Shown here: piece after piece, positions 26,501 to 33,912 of the stretch
How the letters are laid out: every line of letters begins with the position of its first letter
How positions within the stretch are numbered: the first letter of the stretch is position 1
Origin: Bacillota bacterium
GTDB lineage: Bacteria > Bacillota > Clostridia > Christensenellales > JAEXRW01
Length of the DNA stretch: 64,000 nt
Direction: 5' to 3'
Assembly: GCA_023454175.1 (NCBI GenBank)
Contig: JAEXRW010000040.1
Location: 46,827-110,826 of the forward strand
The notes under the pieces: generated by a model
Told to the model about the DNA's origin: nothing
Seen by the model: the letters and a program-made list of their open reading frames with translations, nothing else
Database searches by the model: none
Position numbers and translations under genes: made by a program

Positions 26501-27056
26501 TGTCCCAGTCCGACGCGAAGCGTTTCACATTGTTGATGGCCACCGGCGAATCCACCAGGTTCCTGCGGCACTTGGCTTCGCAGGTATGCGGGCATACCCT
26601 TCCGCATACGCTGGGGAAGGGGTTGCTGTCCTTGATGACGCGTACCGCGGCTTCAAAGCTGCCGTTGTTAACGCAGCGCAGGTAGGTCTGGATGTCGATG
26701 TTCGCCGGGCATTCCTTCACGCACGGCGCCACGCAGTCCGCGTTGTGGTCCGAGAGCAGCTGCTCGAGGCGTATCTTGCGGTAATGCTCCAGCCGCGCGC
26801 TGTTGGTCGTGATGATCATGCCCTCCTCGATGGGTGTCTGGCACGATTTCACGTCCCGGTCGCTGCGCGCGCCCAGTTCCACCACGCACAGCCCGCAGTT
26901 GCCGTTGGAGCGTTCCAGGCGGATGTCGTAGCACAGGTGGGGGATGTGGATGCCCTCCTGCAGGAGGGCCTGGAGGATGGTGAGGTTGTCATAGACTTCG
27001 GTCTCGCGTCCGTTCACCGTCACCTTGATCCGTTTGTGGTTGGTTAGGTTTTTCAT
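23580..27056 (-). CDS. Fused ferredoxin / GltD-like flavoprotein / [FeFe]-hydrogenase (1158 aa)
   Basis: Domains in order are as follows. A [2Fe-2S] ferredoxin domain (residues 10-90) has Cys42, 54, 57 and 72. A GltD-type region (105-185) has a Cys-rich motif at 108-120. FAD and NAD(P) Rossmann domains follow (GAGPSG at 208-213, GGGNTA at 338-343). A CLKCGCS linker lies near 578. A di-cluster ferredoxin domain has Cys628-638 and 681-691. The H-cluster domain carries TSCCPGW (777-783), IVPCMAKKYE (832-841) and MACPGGCICGAG (979-990). About 110 C-terminal residues have further Cys (PCCTD; VCLCDACLKRGSRELYEA, 1075-1092), resembling a degenerate NuoE/thioredoxin-like ferredoxin domain. It probably couples NAD(P)H and ferredoxin to H2. 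Signal-free and cytoplasmic. No maturation genes are nearby. L2 has VPC instead of MPC. Confidence 0.93.
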   Translation of the reverse strand: MKNLTNHKRIKVTVNGRETEVYDNLTILQALLQEGIHIPHLCYDIRLERSNGNCGLCVVELGARSDRDVKSCQTPIEEGMIITTNSARLEHYRKIRLEQLLSDHNADCVAPCVKECPANIDIQTYLRCVNNGSFEAAVRVIKDSNPFPSVCGRVCPHTCEAKCRRNLVDSPVAINNVKRFASDWDMARETPWMPRVAESTGKRIAIVGAGPSGLSAAYYSAVKGHDVTVFERQKHAGGMMRYGIPEYRLPKDTLDKEIGIIQKLGVKIMPGKALGTHLSLEDLHKDFDAVYLAIGSWRATPMNIEGENLPGVWLGINYLEQVTNGADIQLGDTVAIIGGGNTAIDCARTALRKGAKHVKLVYRRTQEEMPAQSYEVEEAIREGVEMNFLMAPSRIVMENGKKKLHCIEMQLGEPDRSGRRRPVPVEGSDIVIEVDTVIGAIGQSTNTQFLYNDLPVKLNKWGDVEINPRTSQTSEMNVFAGGDCVTGPATVIQAVAAGRHAADAMDSFLMKGYVREANVDYSCNRGSLEDLPKWEFEEMPKLNRAKMPELPVEKRVTNFDEVEMGYTEEMARQEARRCLKCGCSERFSCDLRKEASAHGIEYQKPVHERPFIPIVDDHPFIVRDHNKCISCGRCIAACAEIEGPDVLAFYLKQGRELVGTRSGLPLQNSDCVSCGQCVNACPCGALDYRRERSKVFRALNDAQKTVVAFVAPAVRSVISSKYDIPFDQASPFIAGLLKKMGFDKVFDFSFAADLTVIEETTEFLKRLDNKGVMPQFTSCCPGWVNFVERRYPQIIPHLSSCKSPQMMMGATVKNHFAKSAGIDLKDLYVVSIVPCMAKKYEAARPEFTTEGFRDVDAVLTSTELLEMVKYARVDTKSVVPQEFDDPYRRVSGAGVLFGASGGVAEAALRMAVEKLTGKVYEESLEFEEMRGFAGVKEAVIDAGDTKVSVAVINGLHNAEPILERIVQGAPVGYDLIEVMACPGGCICGAGHPVPEKIDELEKRQGVLVNIDKTSKYRKSQENPDILRLYKEFYGEADSPMTHKLLHTHYTPCCTDATGKVRRKADSAYLTQEFTVCLCDACLKRGSRELYEAMNNAFKQLKMDSFVEVKTIRLKNHEGHKDVYITLNGREIEQPHLEAIFRSVKQPANNAATDELQEW

Positions 27057-27280
27057 AGTTTGACCTCAAAAAATATATATTTCGGAAACTTTCGCTTCCG
27101 ATAAAATCACAAAAAAAGCGCCTCGCGCCATTGAATGCTTTACGTGCACAGATTCCATATTGCAATGCAAAGCCGCAATGGCGTGTTTTGCTGTATATAT
27201 ATTATCAAAGATAGATAGATTAATCTATAGAGGGATGTTTGTAAACCTGTACTTTGGTGGAATTGTTTCTGTTGAATTGG
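27057..27280. other. Spacer upstream of hydrogenase gene
   Basis: No gene lies here. The hydrogenase leader is AT-rich with an imperfect hairpin (CGGAAGCGAAAGTTTCCG on its strand). No Rex-type operator is visible. GAGGTC lies before the ATG. Confidence 0.4.
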
Positions 27281-27877
27281 CTAGATCAATACCTCTACCT
27301 GGTATGCGCCGTTTTTGGAGATGTGGTTCACTGTATATCCAAGCCCCAGCAAGATGTGCCGCAGCGCCCTGTTCCGCGGTTCGATCGTGCACACAAAATG
27401 CACGATGCCGTGCTCCTTCCCGATCCGGAATATTTTATGCAGCAATGCTTTCCCCAGGCCCATGTTTTGGTAATCGTCCCGCACCACCGCCGCAAATTCG
27501 GCCAGGTTGCGTTCGGGGAAAAAGTTATAGCGCGCGGCGGCGATCATGGCGTCCCCGCCGTTTTCCTGGGAGATGGCTACCAGCGCCAGTTCCTTTTCAT
27601 AGTCTATATGCGTGAACCGGTAGACCGTGTCCTGCGGCAGGGTCTCGATATGCTGTAAAAAGCGCAGGTATCTGGACCGGTCGGAAAGCTTGCCGAAAAG
27701 CGCTTCGACCAGTGGCCCGTCTTCAGGTTTTATGGGCCGTATGAATATCTTCCGTCCGTCATTGAGCGAAACAAGGCCCTCATATTGTTCCGGATATTTC
27801 CCCTCGGGCATCGCAGTAAATACTTCTCCTGCTTTTGTGATGCACTTATTATAGATACTTCCCCGTAAAAAATCCAT
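27281..27877 (-). CDS. GNAT acetyltransferase, Pat-like domain
   Basis: This is a 198-residue cytoplasmic GNAT. It opens with GLVSLNDGRKIFIRPIKPEDG and LSDRSRYLRFLQHIE, the pattern of the acetyltransferase domain of protein-lysine acetyltransferases (Pat/PatZ C-terminus). The acetyl-CoA binding motif A is RDDYQNMGLGKALLHKIF, where Q-x-x-G-x-G/A is recognisable as QNMGLGKA. No acyl-CoA synthetase or cyclic-nucleotide domain is fused. Protein acetylation is therefore possible but unproven. The N-terminal 22 residues are poorly conserved in style, and an internal ATG at residue 23 may be the true start. The gene stands alone. Confidence 0.82.
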   Translation of the reverse strand: MDFLRGSIYNKCITKAGEVFTAMPEGKYPEQYEGLVSLNDGRKIFIRPIKPEDGPLVEALFGKLSDRSRYLRFLQHIETLPQDTVYRFTHIDYEKELALVAISQENGGDAMIAAARYNFFPERNLAEFAAVVRDDYQNMGLGKALLHKIFRIGKEHGIVHFVCTIEPRNRALRHILLGLGYTVNHISKNGAYQVEVLI

Positions 27878-27973
27878 ATTGAACGAAGAGAAGGCTCTGT
27901 CCTTGCCTCCATTTTCTTAAACCGTCTATATTATGAGTTTTCGTTATTCAATAAGCTTCGGTTCCGCCTCTGA

Positions 27974-28150
27974 CAGTATGAACCACGCTCCATGTCCCGT
28001 TGCTGCTTGCACTGACCGTAGGGGACGCTGTTCACAGGGTCCCGGTTAGCTTTATCGAAGATTATTTCAGTGATTATTCGTCTCTCCCAGTATGAACGAT
28101 CCTCCGTGTCCGTCCACAGTCTGAACTGTTCTGTAGGGGACGCTGTCCAA
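27974..28150 (+). repeat. Pair of 63-bp direct repeats with TAGGGG core
   Basis: CAGTATGAAC...CTCC.TGTCC and TGTAGGGGACGCTGT recur at 27974-28036 and 28088-28150, 114 bases apart. A third copy lies at 37972-38036 and a partial one at about 22978-23042. Confidence 0.65.
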
Positions 28151-28247
28151 ATCGACCCGCAAGGGTCGTATGCGTCCCGTTATACCTTTGCTCTGAGAAT
28201 GCTCATGCAATGTTCTCGCGAAAAAGGAGCAGGGTTTACCCCGTTCC

Positions 28248-28475
28248 TAAGGCAATCCAGAGCGCCCTGAGACAAGGCGCGGCGAGGATCAGGAGTGAGG
28301 TGTATCAGCAGAACGCAGCAACGGCCAAGATTAAATCCATTGCGAGTTGCGGCGTGCACGTAACTCGCAATACCTATTAGGCAGGGGGGTATTCGAGCGG
28401 CCGCACGAAGTGCAGCGAGAAATCCAGGGGAGGACTGCCAATGTCCCCCCTGGAAAAGCGAAGCATAAGCCGCAA
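28248..28475 (+). repeat. Composite dispersed repeat, copy 2
   Basis: It begins AAGGCAATCCAGAGCGCCC and continues CGCGGCGAGGATCAGGAG. It then carries GGGGGTATTCGAGCGGCCGC near 28385 and a TCCAGGGG...CCCCTGGA stem. The end is GGAAAAGCG...AAGCCGC. The order matches 2914-3150. Confidence 0.6.
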
Positions 28476-28515
28476 CGATGTATTCAGGGCGTTCTGGGAA
28501 GCCGCTAAAGCAAGC

Positions 28516-28547
28516 AAAAAGGAGCAGGACACCTCCTGCTCCTTTTT
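28516..28547. terminator. Bidirectional intrinsic terminator
   Basis: AAAAAGGAGCAGGA and TCCTGCTCCTTTTT pair around CACC, ten bases beyond the stop codon of the DUF4436-like gene. Confidence 0.9.
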
Positions 28548-28557
28548 CTCATAACCT

Positions 28558-29499
28558 TTACTTGGCCTTTCCTTCCGCGCTCCCGCGTTTCAGCCACGTC
28601 GCCACACCCGCCACCAGGCAAGCCGCCACCAGGATCTCCGCCCAGAAGAAGGAGATGATGTCGCTCAATACCCCGATGGGAGGAGCGGCCGGCATCGCGT
28701 TGCGCAGCGGCACCAGCGCAAATAGGAGGGCGCCCAGCCATCCAAACATGGATACCTCGATCTTGCGTCCTTTTAGCCACATGATCACCACGCCCACTGC
28801 AACGAGGGCCAGCAGCCACTGCAGCACCATGATGAATATCGTAAACGTCTTGGCCGAAGGCGACCGTTCGACGGCCACCGCCATCATCGCGTACCCGTTG
28901 GTGTTGTCCGGGGAGCTTTCCACCACTTGCGGTTCTCCGTTTTCATTGTACTGCGCTTCCGCCGCGCTCACGGTATACCCGGCCAGGCTGGAGGAATACA
29001 ATACGGTCGAGGGAATGCCTTCATAATCGGTGATCTGTCCGTCTGTGTCCTTCACCGGCGCATACAGCATCATCTCCGGCAACGTCACATGGTTGTCAAA
29101 CGGATAAGAGGATATGTCGCCGATCAGTTCAAATGTCGCGTCCACCGCGTTCATCCGTTCACCGGCCTTGAATGTCGCCTGGGATTTCCCTGTCGCGCTG
29201 TTGTAGTCCAGCACCAGGTCCTTTGCCAGCATGCCGTTTTCGTCTGCCAGGTCCCCCGCCGGGACGAAAGACATCCGCATGTTCATCTCGCCCTTCACCG
29301 GGTCCACCGATACGCCCTTCATGTTGATGAGCAGGTATCCGCTCTGGTCAGCCGCGCCCGGCATCAGCTGCACGTCGTACTTGTTCTTTTCATTCTGGTA
29401 CATCGTCAGCAGCAGTACGAAAAGCGTTGCAAATACCAGCAGTACGGCGATACCGATGAGGATGGGTTTCGCCTTGGACTTCTTCTTCAGTTCATCCAT
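28558..29499 (-). CDS. DUF4436-like membrane protein
   Basis: This 313-residue protein has one N-terminal membrane helix (PILIGIAVLLVFATLFVLLL). A beta-rich extracytoplasmic domain of about 170 residues follows (GYLLINMKGVSVDPVKGEMN, VTLPEMMLYAPVKD). Three C-terminal helices complete it (FTIFIMVLQWLLALVAVGVV, FGWLGALLFALVPLRNAMP, FFWAEILVAACLVAGVATWL). The RNAMP-x-x-PPIGV-x-x-D segment between the last helices is a hallmark of the DUF4436 family. Function is unknown. The gene starts well, ends at a strong terminator and is monocistronic. Confidence 0.82.
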   Translation of the reverse strand: MDELKKKSKAKPILIGIAVLLVFATLFVLLLTMYQNEKNKYDVQLMPGAADQSGYLLINMKGVSVDPVKGEMNMRMSFVPAGDLADENGMLAKDLVLDYNSATGKSQATFKAGERMNAVDATFELIGDISSYPFDNHVTLPEMMLYAPVKDTDGQITDYEGIPSTVLYSSSLAGYTVSAAEAQYNENGEPQVVESSPDNTNGYAMMAVAVERSPSAKTFTIFIMVLQWLLALVAVGVVIMWLKGRKIEVSMFGWLGALLFALVPLRNAMPAAPPIGVLSDIISFFWAEILVAACLVAGVATWLKRGSAEGKAK

Positions 29500-29584
29500 G
29501 GATTTCTCTCTCTTTCATGCAATTTGTGATTGGTATTGATAGGATATGTGTAGGAACAACTGTGAAAAATTATAACATAGCCAT

Positions 29585-29622
29585 AAAAAAAGTCCACCCG
29601 AAATTTGGCGCTTCAGGTGGAT
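29585..29622 (-). terminator. Intrinsic terminator of the lipoprotein pair
   Basis: On the minus strand TCCACCTGAA and TTCGGGTGGA form the stem and TTTTTTT follows, 29 bases beyond the stop codon at 29651. Confidence 0.85.
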
Positions 29623-29650
29623 TCTTGTTATATCTGGTCGATAGTTGGTA

Positions 29651-30793
29651 TTACTGTTTTACCACCTTCTCCAGCCGCCCTTTGCCTCCCTCGATGACGA
29701 TCCGGTACAGGCCGGTGATGGCGTCTTCATCTTCCCCTGTATGTATGTAAATATTGTACCGGGTTGATTTCAAAGGTGTATATCCGTCGCCCGATCCGAT
29801 TTGTGCTACCCTGTATTTTTTACCGTTTTGTATATCGTACGCCATCACGAAATCCGGCTCTTCCATTGTTATATAAAAGAGATACTGCCCTAGCACCGCA
29901 AAGGCATCCTCCTTGATCTTTGCGAGTTCGGTTTCCTGAAGCGTTTTCAGATCCGTCATGATGAGACTGTCTCCCAGGTCGTCATAAAACAGCTTCCCGT
30001 AACCGATCGCGAAATAAGAGTTGTATGCCTCACCCCTTGTGACTTCCCGGTCATTGCCCGATGCAGGGTCATATTCATCTACATTTTCGCCGAATTCGGT
30101 GTTTCTTGTGGTATAGAGCCTGCCCTTGTAACTTGCTACCACGTAGGCATCGTCGATCACTTTGCACATCCCTGATCCTTTTGAATTCAGGGAATACAGG
30201 TCGCTGAACCAGTCGATACCATTTTGCATCTGTTCCTCATCGGTATACCTTTCATACAGGAGGTATAACTTTTCGTCTTTTTCGATCAGCCCGTATAACG
30301 TTTTTTTGAATTTCTTGACCAGCTGGTTTGCCTTTGTTTTTACATCATACCTGTAGAGGGTTTTAAATTCACCATTTCCATCCGCATCGGTCGCCTTAAA
30401 TTCTATCCAGAAAATGTAGCCCTTGCTATATGTAAATTCATATATGTCACCGGCGATTTTGGTTATTTCGCCTGTTTTCTTGGATATGGCGCAGAGCGGG
30501 TACTTTCCATCCTCAAATCCTATGGTATAAAGGTTATCCGCGTCTTCATGCATTGAGGTATCGCTGTAATCCATATACTCATTCGGGTCGATGGCCACAT
30601 CCGGTATATCTGTGCTCAGTTGGACCGGTTCGGGTGTGCTGGAGGAAAGGCTTGGGCTTGCAGCTGTGGTGATGGTCGGACTTGGCGGTGTCGCCGTAGG
30701 GCTGGGCGGCAATGTGCTGCCTGAGGTTGCGCATCCCCCCAGTATCGCTGCGTTCAATAGCAGGATAACAATGCTGGCTATTGCCTTTTTCAT
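29651..30793 (-). CDS. Propeller-like lipoprotein (DUF5050 type), copy 2
   Basis: This is a 380-residue lipoprotein. The signal peptide ends in AAILGGC, and a Ser/Thr/Pro linker is followed by LSTDIPDVAIDPNEYMDYSD, closely matching STDIPDISPYPEEYM in the neighbouring gene. Blade-like repeats follow (TIGFEDGKYPLCAISKKTGE, LYSLNSKGSGMCKVIDDAYV, LFYDDLGDSLIMTDLKTLQE). It lies 32 bases downstream of its paralogue and shares its transcript, with one terminator after both. It probably acts as a surface-exposed propeller; the ligand is unknown. The paralogue at 10708 indicates a lineage-expanded family. Confidence 0.85.
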   Translation of the reverse strand: MKKAIASIVILLLNAAILGGCATSGSTLPPSPTATPPSPTITTAASPSLSSSTPEPVQLSTDIPDVAIDPNEYMDYSDTSMHEDADNLYTIGFEDGKYPLCAISKKTGEITKIAGDIYEFTYSKGYIFWIEFKATDADGNGEFKTLYRYDVKTKANQLVKKFKKTLYGLIEKDEKLYLLYERYTDEEQMQNGIDWFSDLYSLNSKGSGMCKVIDDAYVVASYKGRLYTTRNTEFGENVDEYDPASGNDREVTRGEAYNSYFAIGYGKLFYDDLGDSLIMTDLKTLQETELAKIKEDAFAVLGQYLFYITMEEPDFVMAYDIQNGKKYRVAQIGSGDGYTPLKSTRYNIYIHTGEDEDAITGLYRIVIEGGKGRLEKVVKQ

Positions 30794-30825
30794 TGGTTTT
30801 ACCTCTCCTGCATATAATTACTATT

Positions 30826-31950
30826 CTATTTCGTTACCTTCACCAGATTCCCCTTCCCGTTTTCCACGGTGATCTTATACAGGGCAAATGTCCCGTCCGC
30901 ATATTCCACGTTCAGGTATGCGTTTTGGTCCGTCGCCCGCAGGCTGGTATACGCCGTATCGTCTGCCAGCATCCCCGTCACGTCCGCCAGTTTGTAGCGT
31001 TTGCCCGTCAGGATGTCATACGCAGTTAATATCCGGTTGGCGTTTTCCGCCGCGATATAGAGGAAATACTGCCCCGCCATGGTAAATTCGTTGGTCGCGT
31101 CGTCTTCGAATTTCTGCACTTTTCCCGTTTCCATGTCCAGCATGCACAGCCCCTCCTGGGGTCCTGCCTCCATCCCGCAAAAGAAAAGCTTTCCGAACGC
31201 AATGTCAAAGTAAAACCCCGCCGCGCTCGCTTCCGTTAGCTGCCGTTTCTCCCCTGTGGCCGGGTCGTATTCGTGCACGGTGGAGCCGTCTTCCCCGTGT
31301 GTCGTGAAATAGACCTTTCCTTTATACAATGCCGCCTCGAAGACATTGCCTGCTGCTTCCGCCAGTCCCTTGCCGTCCGTCCCCATGGTATACAGCCCGG
31401 TGAAGGGTTCTCCCTGGGCAGTCGTTTCACCCGCATAGGTCAGGTAAAGTTTCTTCCCATCCGCCATCAGGCTGTACGCGTCCTTCTCCAGTGTGGCGAT
31501 GGTCGTATTGGTCTCCGTTTTGATGTCGTACCGGTTGATGATTTTCGTGGCATTGTCCCAGGTGTTGGTCTGGATCCAGTATATGGCGTTCTTGCTGTAT
31601 GCGAAATTATAACAGGTGTCGATCAGCCGCGTGATCTCTCCCGTGGTTTTGGATATGGCGTAAAGCCGCGGGCTCCCCTCCTCGGGGATGGACTGCAGGT
31701 AGATATTCTTTTCATCTTCGGCGATCCCGTGGTTGCTCGCTGTCATATATTCTTCCGGATACGGTGAAATGTCCGGGATGTCCGTGCTCAATACGGCTGG
31801 GGATGGCAATGGAGTCGGTGCAGGCATCGCTGTTGCGGTTTCCGAAAACGCAGGTGTAGTGGTCGGAGCGGGCGCCGCCGCCTTCCCGCACCCGGTCAGC
31901 ATAAATACCAATGCTGTAATGAGTGAAAAATATACGATTACTCGTTTCAT
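30826..31950 (-). CDS. Propeller-like lipoprotein (DUF5050 type), copy 3
   Basis: This is a 374-residue lipoprotein with the signal peptide VYFSLITALVFMLTGC, a Thr/Pro/Ala linker and the shared STDIPDISPYPEEYM segment. The blades include YLQSIPEEGSPRLYAISKTT, LYTMGTDGKGLAEAAGNVFE and LFFCGMEAGPQEGLCMLDME. Its C-terminal module (NAYLNVEYADGTFALYKITV) aligns with NAYINITYPDGTFSINQITI in the 10708 copy. It is the first gene of a two-gene operon. The sequence divergence between copies is large, so the duplication is old or fast evolving. Confidence 0.85.
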   Translation of the reverse strand: MKRVIVYFSLITALVFMLTGCGKAAAPAPTTTPAFSETATAMPAPTPLPSPAVLSTDIPDISPYPEEYMTASNHGIAEDEKNIYLQSIPEEGSPRLYAISKTTGEITRLIDTCYNFAYSKNAIYWIQTNTWDNATKIINRYDIKTETNTTIATLEKDAYSLMADGKKLYLTYAGETTAQGEPFTGLYTMGTDGKGLAEAAGNVFEAALYKGKVYFTTHGEDGSTVHEYDPATGEKRQLTEASAAGFYFDIAFGKLFFCGMEAGPQEGLCMLDMETGKVQKFEDDATNEFTMAGQYFLYIAAENANRILTAYDILTGKRYKLADVTGMLADDTAYTSLRATDQNAYLNVEYADGTFALYKITVENGKGNLVKVTK

Positions 31951-32107
31951 CCCGTCATCCCCCTGCGTGTCCTTGTATGGATTATATCATGGGACGGCAG
32001 GCTGTAGACCATTTCCATCTGTAAACGATGGTTGATAAGAAAAAGAGCGGCCTTCCGCTCCTTGACGTAATCCTATCGCTTATATAACTTGCAGTGACCC
32101 CCGGCCC

Positions 32108-32146
32108 TTAATTCTCAATTGTCAACTCTCAACTGTCAACTAATTA
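32108..32146 (-). repeat. HH element heptamers at the thioesterase 3' end
   Basis: TTAATTC, TCAATTG, TCAACTC, TCAACTG, TCAACTA and ATTAA run into the stop codon (TAA, 32144-32146) of the thioesterase gene. Mixed unit types occur in one array. Confidence 0.8.
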
Positions 32147-32902
32147 AAGTCCGCAGTCTCTCGCTTCCCGCCACACCGCCTCGGCGAAAAAGGAAGTCTT
32201 CCCGCTTGCCTTGCTCACGCCCTCAAACCGGTGCGTGGGCTTTTCCATATCCCGTTCCAATACCTTTACTTCCACCGTCTCGCCCCACACCACCTGCTGG
32301 TTGTAGTTGATGGTCAGGCTCTCGATCTCGTATTTGTCGTAATGCTCCTGGCCGAAGCAGTCGCATACCCAGTCGGCGTACTTGGCGTTGTTCACATGCC
32401 GCAGGAAATCCACGTGCTCGTGCTGCGCCGTGAATGCGTGTGTGGAGATGAGCGTCCCATCCGGCGGCACCCGCTGCGGGACGGGTAATGGGTAATCGGT
32501 CCGGTTCGGCCTGTAGTTGAAGTCCAGGTCTTTCGGCCGCACCAGCTGTAATCCCTCTAACCGGATGACCACCCAGTGCGAGCACGCCTTGCACAGCAGC
32601 TCGCCTTTGTCGTTCACTATCTCGTACCCGCGCACCGCGAAAAGCCCGTCCCAGCCTTCCGTCCAGGTGCGTATCGTCACCGTTTCGTCGTATACCGGGT
32701 AGCGTTCCACATCCACCCGCATCTTGGCCAGCACCCACGCCAGCCCTTTTTTCTTCATGTCCCAGTAGCTGAACCCCAGGTCTATGGAATGCCTCCCCGC
32801 CTCGTCCCCCAGCAGCGCAAAAAGCGCAGACTGCCGCGCCTTCCACGTGTAATCCGTATGGTACGACCCGATTCTGTGCTTCCCTTCCCAGATATCCGTC
32901 AT
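32144..32902 (-). CDS. Acyl-ACP thioesterase (FatA/FatB-like)
   Basis: This is a 252-residue double hot-dog protein. The N-terminal half carries RIGSYHTDYTWKARQSALF and a WDM-K-K-GLAWVLAKM-R-V segment typical of acyl-ACP thioesterases. The C-terminal half has the catalytic asparagine/histidine region in DFLRHVNNAKYADWV. It hydrolyses acyl-ACP in the cytoplasm and releases free fatty acids. The length fits bacterial members. The gene is not in a fatty-acid cluster. Its stop codon lies in a heptamer array. Chain-length preference cannot be inferred. Confidence 0.92.
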   Translation of the reverse strand: MTDIWEGKHRIGSYHTDYTWKARQSALFALLGDEAGRHSIDLGFSYWDMKKKGLAWVLAKMRVDVERYPVYDETVTIRTWTEGWDGLFAVRGYEIVNDKGELLCKACSHWVVIRLEGLQLVRPKDLDFNYRPNRTDYPLPVPQRVPPDGTLISTHAFTAQHEHVDFLRHVNNAKYADWVCDCFGQEHYDKYEIESLTINYNQQVVWGETVEVKVLERDMEKPTHRFEGVSKASGKTSFFAEAVWREARDCGL

Positions 32903-32984
32903 GTGTACTTTTCATCCCCTGAATCGAATTGATAGGTGTTCCATTAGCATGGTTATATTCTTTTTTATACTGGGTCGGTATTAT

Positions 32985-33011
32985 TGTAGGGGCCGATGAC
33001 CACATCGGTCC
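32985..33011 (+). repeat. TAGGGG-hairpin repeat
   Basis: TGTAGGGGCCGATG-ACCA-CATCGGTCC forms a near-perfect hairpin with one G-T pair. It has the same layout as the copy at 16126. Confidence 0.6.
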
Positions 33012-33096
33012 TTTAATTCTGAAAGATTCATCTCAAAGGATATCATGATCATCCCGAAGGGACTCGCTGATTACATTGATGGTCTCTATTGCATGG

Positions 33097-33142
33097 CGCC
33101 CCTATTAGGGGAGCTGCCGCTGAAGGCGGCTGAGGGGCTTTT
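33097..33142 (+). repeat. Double-hairpin AGCTGYCG repeat
   Basis: CCCC-TATT-AGGGG is followed by AGCT and GCCGC-TGAA-GGCGGC, then TGAGGGGCTTTT. Related copies lie at 43800 and 61047. Confidence 0.6.
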
Positions 33143-33220
33143 CTCTGTCCGCCTGCGTAATACCCCATAAGGCTGGCGCCTATACGGCCTTTAAAAGGCC
33201 GCTTTGTACCTTGAGTGGCA

Positions 33221-33244
33221 TTCTCAACTCTCAACTGTCAACTA
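33221..33244 (-). repeat. HH heptamers, CAACT type
   Basis: Units TCAACTC, TCAACTG and TCAACTA lead into the GNAT gene and provide its TAG stop codon at 33242-33244. Confidence 0.8.
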
Positions 33245-33778
33245 CGGATCTACTTTCATCCCCATCAGGATGCAATCATAGAATATCCCTTTGACGCACT
33301 GCTCCCGCTCGCTCACGCCCTCTTCTTTGAATCCCATCTTCTTGTACAGGTGGACGCCCTTGTCGTTGTCCGTCCGCACCGCCAGGTTGATCTTCCGTAT
33401 CCCGTGTTCTTTCGCCCAATGGATCATATGGGCGATCAGTTCCTGCCCCAGGCCCATTCCCCAATATTCCTTCAGCACGCTGATGCCGAAAGCCCCCACA
33501 TGCTGCATGCGCGGGCGCTTGCCCCCGGTGAAGTTGATGTTCCCGATGATCTTCCCGTCTACCTCCGCCAGGATGAAGAGCGCGTTCTCCTGCTTGGATT
33601 GCGCTTCGAGGAATGCCTCCTCCTGCGCCAGGTCCATGCCAAATTCCCCCGGCCCGAAGGAAAGGAAATCAGACTCTGCGCATACGGTATCCAGGTAATC
33701 CATGATTGCCTGCGCATCCTTCTTTTCAGCATCGCGCAATGTGCATATCTGCCCGTTTTTTAATGTGATTTCTTTCAT
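33242..33778 (-). CDS. GNAT acetyltransferase
   Basis: This is a protein of about 178 residues with a complete GNAT fold. Motif C/D is IIGNINFTGGKRPRM, motif A is LKEYWGMGLGQELIAHMIHWA with the acetyl-CoA pyrophosphate loop WGMGLGQ, and motif B is VHLYKKMGFKEEGV. The substrate is unknown; the overall pattern resembles RimI/RimJ-like or MarR-linked small-molecule acetyltransferases. I chose ATG 33778 because GGGGAAG lies about ten bases upstream; the frame reaches back to 33844 through an HH hairpin. Its TAG stop codon comes from a heptamer unit. Confidence 0.88.
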   Translation of the reverse strand: MKEITLKNGQICTLRDAEKKDAQAIMDYLDTVCAESDFLSFGPGEFGMDLAQEEAFLEAQSKQENALFILAEVDGKIIGNINFTGGKRPRMQHVGAFGISVLKEYWGMGLGQELIAHMIHWAKEHGIRKINLAVRTDNDKGVHLYKKMGFKEEGVSEREQCVKGIFYDCILMGMKVDP

Positions 33779-33824
33779 GTGTTGTTCTTCCCCGAATATA
33801 AGATCATGCGGCTGGATGTAATCC

Positions 33825-33880
33825 ATGCCCGCAGGGCATTCCAAAACTCTCCACTCTCAACTTTCAACTCTCAACTAATT
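33825..33880 (-). repeat. HH element between GNAT and radical SAM genes
   Basis: The hairpin ATGCCC-GCA-GGGCAT (33825-33839) is followed by TTCC and heptamers CCACTCT, CAACTTT, CAACTCT, CAACTAA up to 33880. The stop codon of the next minus-strand gene is 33 bases further. Confidence 0.8.
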
Positions 33881-33912
33881 TGAACTGAGATAAGCCTGCA
33901 GTTGGTACACAC

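Larger units (their letters stand above)
27878..28515. other. Gene-free spacer with repeats
   Basis: No gene was found. Two direct repeats (27974-28036, 28088-28150) and a long composite repeat (28248-28475) fill much of this stretch. A CGACCC-GCAA-GGGTCG hairpin lies near 28153-28168. Confidence 0.65.
32903..33220. other. Gene-free spacer with hairpin repeats
   Basis: This spacer of about 0.3 kb contains a TAGGGG-hairpin (32985-33011) and a double-hairpin repeat (33097-33142). No gene is visible. Confidence 0.6.

Noticed and set aside
27057..27280. Rex operator before the hydrogenase
   Set aside because: No TTGTTAA-N4-TTAACAA-like palindrome is present.
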